A model generated the notes under the pieces. The model ran no database searches and was not told the DNA's origin. It saw nothing but the letters and a program-made list of their open reading frames with translations. Below are positions 57,221-64,000 of a DNA stretch of 64,000 bases, piece by piece. The number at the start of each line of letters is the position of its first letter. The stretch's first letter is position 1. A program made the position numbers and the translations under genes. The stretch is from Atrina japonica (taxonomy: Eukaryota; Mollusca; Bivalvia; Pterioida; Pinnidae), in assembly GCA_030159075.1 (NCBI GenBank), contig BROG01000258.1, forward strand, positions 248,001 through 312,000. Direction: 5' to 3'.

Positions 57221-58440
57221 TTCAAGATGTGATAATGCTAATATTTAAGTCTGTTTATACGGAGTCTAATATAGAAACCTAAATGTTCATCAATATTATA
57301 TCAAAATTAGTTTTCTTTTTTTACAAAATGTTTCTGGTAAGATCAATATAACAGGTGTATGTTGTTTTTACTCAATCATTATTTATCTTTTAATTTACTT
57401 ATTTCTATGGAAAGTTCTTCCTCCAAAAGTAATGTAAAAACAAATAAAATGACAATATGTGAAAGATTTTATTAGACAAATAACCTACAATCAAATGAAT
57501 TGATCTAACTTGCTGTAAAATAAAAGAACTATTCATTTGAAGAAAGTTCGTGTCACGGCAAATGCTTGCTTTGTTGTGGTATAAATTTAAATGTATAATG
57601 GTGTTTTTTGGTCTTCAAACCCATTCATGCGAATTGGTTAAACTTCCCTATGCGTCGATTAATATACAATTCTTTTGAAGTGAATTTCAAAGCACGCAAA
57701 ACATATTAAACATGTGTAAATTAATGCTTTAGTACAAACGGTATTAATTTTTACTGTCAGTTTAGTATGGAAAGTCATTTTGTCAGCACCAGTAAAATTT
57801 GTTACATTATTTTCACTTGTGTTCCAATATGAAATAATCATGAATATATATCAATCTAAAATTAATCATTATATTGAAAATTATCAGAACACTCGTATTC
57901 ATCACGAACATGCCATAATGTTACAACAATGAAATATTAATCATTTTATTTTCTTCATGTACGGATAATACTGTATACAAATTAAATTGAAATCAGTGTT
58001 GTTGCAAAGATATATTACTAAGTTATTTCCATATTCAATTACGGAGGACGGAAATTAGAAACTAAAATGGCACATAATCCAATGTATGTTACCGGCCATA
58101 CAAAGCAAATATAAATTAACAGTATGCATTTTATAGATTTTACGTATAAAGTAACAGATCGGTACCTGAATGAGCGGATTAATAGTTCGTACCTATATGA
58201 CTGGTAATCCAAGTTAGTGCATGGTCCCCAACTCAAACAAAATAAATGTGTTGATACCAAATCGTTTGGTGCTATTGTTCCAGCACCAAGTTCAAGCTTC
58301 ACGCAAAACTGGACATCATCTGCCCACCCTATTAGTTGTAGAATCTGTGTTGTTTCAATTCTAATAATATTGAATCACTGGTCTCTTAATTGGTAATCGA
58401 CTTTCAATGAAAGCAACAAGCAAATTCATAAATTTATTGA
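57221..58440. other. No gene seen
   Basis: AT-rich, with short ORFs that lack motifs. Confidence 0.45.
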
Positions 58441-58445
58441 AACAA

Positions 58446-58472
58446 GAGAGAGAGAGTAAGAGAGAGAGAGTA
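58446..58472. repeat. Short GAGA microsatellite
   Basis: AGAGAGAGAG with one interruption. Confidence 0.9.
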
Positions 58473-58952
58473 ATTTCAATTGCATTTAAATGATAACGAT
58501 AATTATATTCTCCCTTTTCTTCCGCATAACAAGTTTAATTTGAAACAATAATTTACATTGTAAAATTATTTCACAAGTAGTTTCACACTTTGTTATAGAA
58601 TGTTTTAATGTTATAATGTTTTAGTCAGTGGTATGAACAAAACTGTAAAACACTTGAAATCTGTTTGGAAATATTCTATAAACGATTCTTATGGCATTTT
58701 GTATTGTTCTTCAGTTTCACCTTTGCTCTTGTCTTATTTCGTGCTTCATATTCGTAATGCATGCTTCTGATCTCTGACCCTTTTCAAGTAGATATGCCCG
58801 AATGTTTTAAGTTCTTGTTATTGTGTCCCCTGGGGACATATTGTACTACTTTTCTTCTACAGGCATGGACTTATACAGACGTTTTCCCAGAGAAAACCTA
58901 TAGTAAGAATGTGAAAGTTTCTAGGTAATTAGGTATGCATGTCTAGTAGATG

Positions 58953-59166
58953 TGGGGATCTGCGTGACCGAGAGGTTAGTACATCGTGCTTTTAACCATG
59001 AAGTCTCGAGCCTGGCTGAACCCTAAGCTGATTTTGTTTACTCTACTTGCGGAAAATTGGTGTTCTCGTCCTAGGTACATTATGACTGCGTTCTCCACCA
59101 CTACAAACTGACTGCAACCATATGTCTGAATGATTGTTGATTAAGACATATTATAAAACAAGACAT
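58953..59166 (+). mobile_element. Old full-length SINE
   Basis: The head GGGGATCTGCGTGACCGAG is followed by AGGTTAGTACATCGTGC (A-box side), then CTCCACCACTACAAACTG and CTGAATGATTGTTGA. The domain order is that of 27953-28203. Confidence 0.65.
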
Positions 59167-59169
59167 ATT

Positions 59170-60340
59170 CAACTCCAATCGTTCTGGTAGTTGCGATTCC
59201 ATGTATCTTTTTTCAGAGATTTTAGCATGGTTATAACAGGATTTCAAAAAGGATGTTGAAACCACTCGTTTTTTTATGAACGTTACCAGGGTTTTCATCT
59301 TTATATCAAATATGATCATATGAGGACTTCTGCTAATACCACGAACGTTGTAAACTTAAGGCACCTATTTCAGAGATCACAATATCTGATATCCATGAAT
59401 AAACGAAACATATACAATTTGGTATTGACAAACTTATTGTCTTTATATGCAAATATCATAAGCATAACACCAAAGTAATAGATTTGCAGAACAAAGAGCC
59501 AAAACAAATGCTCTAAGTGAACGTATCTGTTAATAAAACTTTAAAGTTGAATTAATAGAGAAAGGCTATAATACAAGACCACATACTAAATCTAAATATG
59601 TTGGTAAACCCCTCTAAGAGTAACCAATGCAAAAAGCTTAGCTTTGGTAAGTTTACAATTTAAACGGTCAGTCAATCAATACGGAATACTACTTTATCAT
59701 AAAATAATCAGTAACTGGTTACTTGGTTTATAGATACTTTCATTAGTTCATGGACTGAAATGATCATAACACTATTTTCCGTTTTCAATCTTATTTTTGA
59801 AAAAAAATTCACCGTGGAGTGAGAAGAACCTATCATGAGGTATATCGTAGTCATTTAGAAATCTATCGCAGCTATTTGATATAAAATGGAAATATAGGTA
59901 ACAGGACAATTGGATTGAGACAAAATCCAAACACTAAATGATATGACTGAATCGTCAAAAAATAATCACTGTAAACAAATTCTAGGATAAATTCAGTATT
60001 TAATGAATAAATTTCTTTTTAGTTAATGGGAATATTCTATAATAAAAAAAACCTAGAATTTCACGAAATCTTTATCAAAGAGCACTTTTCTACTCGGAAA
60101 GGGAATTTTAATTTCTAGAATTTGAGTCGCGGACAAAAATGTAGTATTGAGTTCCTGGTAGTGTCTTTGGGATAGAAATGCTAAATTATGGTCTGTGAAA
60201 AGCAAATATCATTTTATTTCTACCAAAACAATTAAAATAAAACCAGTCAATTTCACCCTTCCTACGATCTATAAGGAAATTAGGGCTCCTAGAAATACTT
60301 TGAGTACAATTTGGAAATCTCATCTACAGCATGATGGTAA
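59170..60340. other. No gene seen
   Basis: AT-rich, without recognisable coding or repeat structure. Confidence 0.45.
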
Positions 60341-60344
60341 TGAT

Positions 60345-60960
60345 GAAATAATATAAAAAATCTCAGATACCAAAGTATAAATCTTTAGGATGTCCATGAT
60401 ATAGGTATAAATATTGAAAAAAATAAATGGACAAACACGGACCTCTTGCAATTAAGAGGAGGGATCAGGTGCCATGGAGTAAGCATCCCGTGTCGACAGG
60501 TCACATCCCACGTGAGTCCACAGTCAAATCAAAGTGAAATACGTGAGGAACGAATCCTCGTTATTTGTACAGACGTCTCAACAACCGCCATCGAACGGGT
60601 AACTAACCATTTCACTTATTGAAACAGAGTAATCACATACAAGACTATTATACCGACCGTAAAATTTGTGGAACGTTGACATTAAACGTGGTTTTCGATA
60701 TCCCTGTGTTAATAATTCGTCAGTGAGTAGTTTACCTCTATGTGAAATGTTCATATCTTGAACATGCCCTGGCATATCGGTTTATCTGTGAAATATAAAC
60801 CCCATATGCGAGTGACTGTGGGATATTACCACTTAAATGTGGAAAATTTACAGCCGGAAAGCCAAAATCGTCGCATCTGTCGTATAGCTTAGTTTAATTT
60901 ACTGTTTATAGTGAGAAAAATGTTTAAGTATGAAGCGTGTGTGCTTGATTTTGTTGTATC
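60345..60960 (-). mobile_element. RT element 3' end and RT C-terminus (minus)
   Basis: The minus frame 60775-60578 reads GKLLTDELLTQGYRKPRL, FHKFYGRYNSLV and SVSISEM, the conserved C-terminus of the RT. Left of it lies the usual 3' region (60350-60560). Confidence 0.78.
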
Positions 60961-61549
60961 TAATTTCTAGTTCGCTAATTGTCATTATTAATTGACGAAA
61001 CGTCGTCGATATATCAAAATGTCAAATTAAAGGATGGGTGTAGAATATAATGGCAATAAAATAGTGATACTGAACAGTAAAATGCTATTAAATGCGGGTA
61101 AATAAACATTGTACGGTAGGAAAGAACTCCGATTATTCAGAAATACTTTAACCATTCATTCAACAAACAAAGGGCTTGCATTATAACTACATCAACTAAA
61201 GGATTCATTTTACAAATTATACCAGTACCAACGTTTGGATTGGTCAAGTAATTAACTGGTAACAAAATAAACATAGGCAGAATTAAATATACAATTTTAA
61301 TTAATCTGCCTAAAATAGAAATGTATTTACTTGTTTACTTCATGATGAAACATGAGCAGTTTGATCTTTCTTTTTTACCATCTGACGTCACAGAACACGG
61401 TAAATATCACATCTACGCATTTAGTATATATAATTACCCTATATTAACCTTGAAAGTCATATTATTAGATTTGACTGTTTTATTTCATTCTACATAATTC
61501 CCAATCATTGATTTCTTTTTTATTTTTGTTTGTTTATTGGTAGAGGAGC

Positions 61550-61715
61550 GAGCCCAGGGACGAAATCACCGTTCGTCCGCAAGTAAAGTGATAGACTTTC
61601 TCACAAATTCAGCTTGAGTTCCAGTAGGGCTCGAACTTACGCTGACCAAAGATGACGCGACTTCATGATTTAAAGAGCGATGCTCCAACCTCTCGGTCAC
61701 AGAGACCCCTAATGA
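61550..61715 (-). mobile_element. SINE head, minus
   Basis: The reverse strand carries TCTGTGACCGAGAGGTTGG (A-box) and GTTCGAGCCCTACTGG (B-box) at normal spacing. The left side has CGTCCGCAAGTAAAG. Confidence 0.65.
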
Positions 61716-61744
61716 ATATATTTTCGATACCGATCAAAAGAAAA

Positions 61745-61835
61745 TTTAATTTAGTTTTATTTAGAATATCGTTTTACGCCTCACTCAACAATGTTTTGGT
61801 TAAATACTGGCGGTCTGTATTCAATGGACACTAGT
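61745..61835 (-). mobile_element. SINE tail fragment, minus
   Basis: TTTTACGCCTCACTCAACAAT is the reverse of the SINE 3' end word (TTGTTGAGT-GGCGTAAAA); it lies beyond the head above and so belongs to another copy. Confidence 0.5.
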
Positions 61836-62640
61836 TTAATATTGAAATATTTCATATGACCACTAGGCCAAATGTCAACAGTAGGCTTTTTGAATGATAT
61901 TATACATTTGGACTCTGTCTATTATGAGGGTTAAGCTATTTTACAAATTCTTAAACTTTTGACATTCAACTCCATAATTGAATTTGTAGATGCGCTTTGG
62001 GTCATTTAACTGATATTTCTTCAGTTGGTTTTATAGCATTTGCCAACAGAGATATTGCAAGGAAACATTCTACATTTAATCATATTGTTAACTCACTCGC
62101 ATTGTTACTTAATTACTTATAAACCACGACCTCACTTGTCACAAAAAGGAATTGATTGTTGTACAAACTAATTACTGTCTTTGGCTGGTGACAAATTTTA
62201 TGCCTCTTTATATCAATGCTCAATGTATCAATATTTGTAAAATTCTTATTTGGAATACACATGACTTTAATGATATATGTGTATGGAAGTTATTGCAAAT
62301 TAAAATAAAAAAAACAACAATAGAAATAAAAAGAACTGTTTACATCATTAATCATACTTTTCTTAGTTTCAAATTTGAAAACTGTCTATAACTCAGAAAA
62401 GCAGCGTTAGATTTTGCCTCGAATCTTGTATTTCTATCTTTAATATTTGTCGGAATGTGAAAATGGACATTGGTCTAATGCGTTCCAAATCCTGAATCCA
62501 AATAACAAAATCTGCTAGGAAATGATTACTTCTCACCCAAGTCAATAGAATTTTATATTTATCCCCGACGTTTAAACCTTGGGGCAATAAAGCTAATTCA
62601 TTTACTCACGAGTGATCAATGTTAAGGGGGAAATTAAAAG
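61836..62640. other. No gene seen
   Basis: AT-rich sequence with no recognised features. Confidence 0.45.
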
Positions 62641-63190
62641 GTTACTATAGACAAAGACGGGAAATTAACAACTAAGCTATGGCAAACGCGGCGATTTCGG
62701 TTTTCCCATCGTAAATTTTCCACAATTAAGTAGTAATATACCACAATCACACGAATATGGAGTATATATTTCACAAATGATCCGATATATCAGGGCGTGT
62801 TCAACATATGAGCATTTCATATACAGAAGTAAACAACTCATGGAAAAATTAAAGACACAGGGATATCAAAGACCGCGTTAAACTTTGATGTCAACGTTCC
62901 ACAAATTTTACGGCCATTACTCTGTTTCACTCAGTGAAATGATGAGTTGTCTGTTCTATGGCGTTGCTCAGACGTTTGTACCAATCGTGATGAGGATTCG
63001 TTCCTCACGTATTTCAGTTTGATTTGACTCAGGGCGGGTATGACCGGTAGGCAGGGGATGCTTACTCCTGCATGGCACCTGATCCCTCCTCTTGGTTTCA
63101 GAGGTCCGTGTTTGTCCAATTTTCCCCAGCTTTGTATCTATATACATCCTAAAGATTTATACTTTGGTATCTGGGATTTTTTATATTGTG
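62640..63190 (+). mobile_element. RT element C-terminus and 3' region (plus)
   Basis: GACGGGAAATTAACAACTAA codes for DGKLTTK, and GGCGATTTCGGTTTTCCCAT for a shifted copy of FGFPI; TTTCACTCAGTGAAATGATG follows. The 3' region (62960-63190) is well kept. Frameshifts make it a pseudogene. Confidence 0.72.
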
Positions 63191-63204
63191 TATGTTTATA
63201 AATA

Positions 63205-63325
63205 GACAAAAACTACAGATGTTTTTATCTGTATCATCAGACTGCCTGATCGTTGTAGCGGGTGGATTCACCGAGAGCGTAGTTCGATCAAGTGCAGTCT
63301 GATGATATGGATAGAGACATTTGTT
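63205..63325. repeat. Imperfect inverted repeat, CATCAGACTG arms
   Basis: TATCATCAGACTGCCTGATCG is the left arm (written to 21) and CGATCAAGTGCAGTCTGATG the right; outer parts (ACAGATGTTTTTATC / GGATAGAGACATTTGT) pair loosely. It sits right after the RT 3' end. Confidence 0.65.
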
Positions 63326-63329
63326 TGGT

Positions 63330-64000
63330 TTCATGTTTATTACATGCCCCTTATTTATCCATATGTGTACAAAAAATTTAAATTTATTCCGCTTTTAATG
63401 ACACCATCAAATAGTTTGGATGGCATGAACCCCATTAAGAAAAGTAACTCCATCGAAATTTCCGTATCCAACTATATTGCAATACGACGTTACGTATTGC
63501 ATATTCGTATTGAACTCTATTGTAACTGTATGATTATACATGCATGTAATAAAACCTAGATCTGTTTTAATTATTTATATTAAAGTTTAGTATCAAGGTT
63601 AGATGAAGACAATCATTAGTCTCACAACAGTCTTAATGTACACTTTTTGTTTACATCATTAAACTAGACAGTAATTTGATTTTAATTTGTTATATTTTCT
63701 CTGAGGGAAGAATAAAATAGTGGAAATTTGTCATCCCTGATATTAAAACAATATAAAGTAATTAACAAACAGAAGTAATGTAATGCATAGATTACATACA
63801 TTTTTGTCCCCATAATACATTACATTTACGTACAATTTTTTGTACAATTCAGGCAGGGGTGATTCATGTCCATCTCAGGTCTCAGATTTTTATTATTTTT
63901 GTTTTGACTATAATGACACCCTTTTATAAAAAATGAAAAAATTGACACAGAAGGCAAACCCTTGCCATGGTAACCAAGGTTGTCTTTTCCCCCTGAAATG
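63330..64000. other. Right end, no gene seen
   Basis: AT-rich. The last 80 bases (TTGCCATGGTAACCAAGGTT) look slightly different, but no element border is visible. Confidence 0.4.

Overview
The window looks like nuclear DNA of a marine mollusc, most likely a bivalve. It is AT-rich, intron-rich and crowded with microsatellites, minisatellites, tRNA-derived SINEs, MITEs and relics of several retrotransposon classes. It also carries a dispersed repeat containing AGCTCACCTGAG that I associate from memory with bivalve genomes. No bacterial operons, rRNA genes or CRISPR arrays are visible. Most long open reading frames here are only tandem repeats that lack stop codons.

One host gene can be assembled, on the + strand from 10687 to 41086. 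It has eleven coding exons whose phases all agree and that join to a 548-residue protein. The protein is a fusion of two bacterial-type glycosyltransferase families. The N-terminal half is a DUF2064/TIGR04282 domain behind a short membrane anchor. The C-terminal half is a family-2 glycosyltransferase of the TIGR04283 type. NCBI names both families for arsenosugar biosynthesis, and bacteria usually encode them as separate proteins. This is the most interesting item in the window. Its introns hold most of the strange DNA: two CT tracts flanking a duplicated piece of exon 1, about 3.5 kb of an 85-bp repeat (intron 2), a DIRS-like element whose catalytic-tyrosine motif has become a 60-bp array (intron 3), about 5.4 kb of 34-36-bp repeats (intron 5), a SINE filled with a 24-bp repeat (intron 7), and a partial duplication of exon 8 (intron 7).

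Left flank (1-10.6 kb): a GA microsatellite, MITEs with clear terminal inverted repeats, a degraded non-LTR retrotransposon with endonuclease, reverse transcriptase and RNase H (about 2.6-6.74 kb), a hAT-type MITE with a perfect 8-bp target duplication, and a 97-bp palindrome just upstream of the host gene.

Right flank (41-64 kb): no host gene could be supported. It holds a degenerate ATTGTAACAAATGAG repeat, many fragments of one reverse-transcriptase element (probably Penelope-like) in both orientations, a 1.9-kb zone of bidirectional GTTTAACTGAGAAAAACTAG repeats, an AC microsatellite and several SINEs. Coordinates of ancient repeats are approximate. Exon boundaries are given to the base but rest on splice-site logic and remembered family motifs, not on transcripts.
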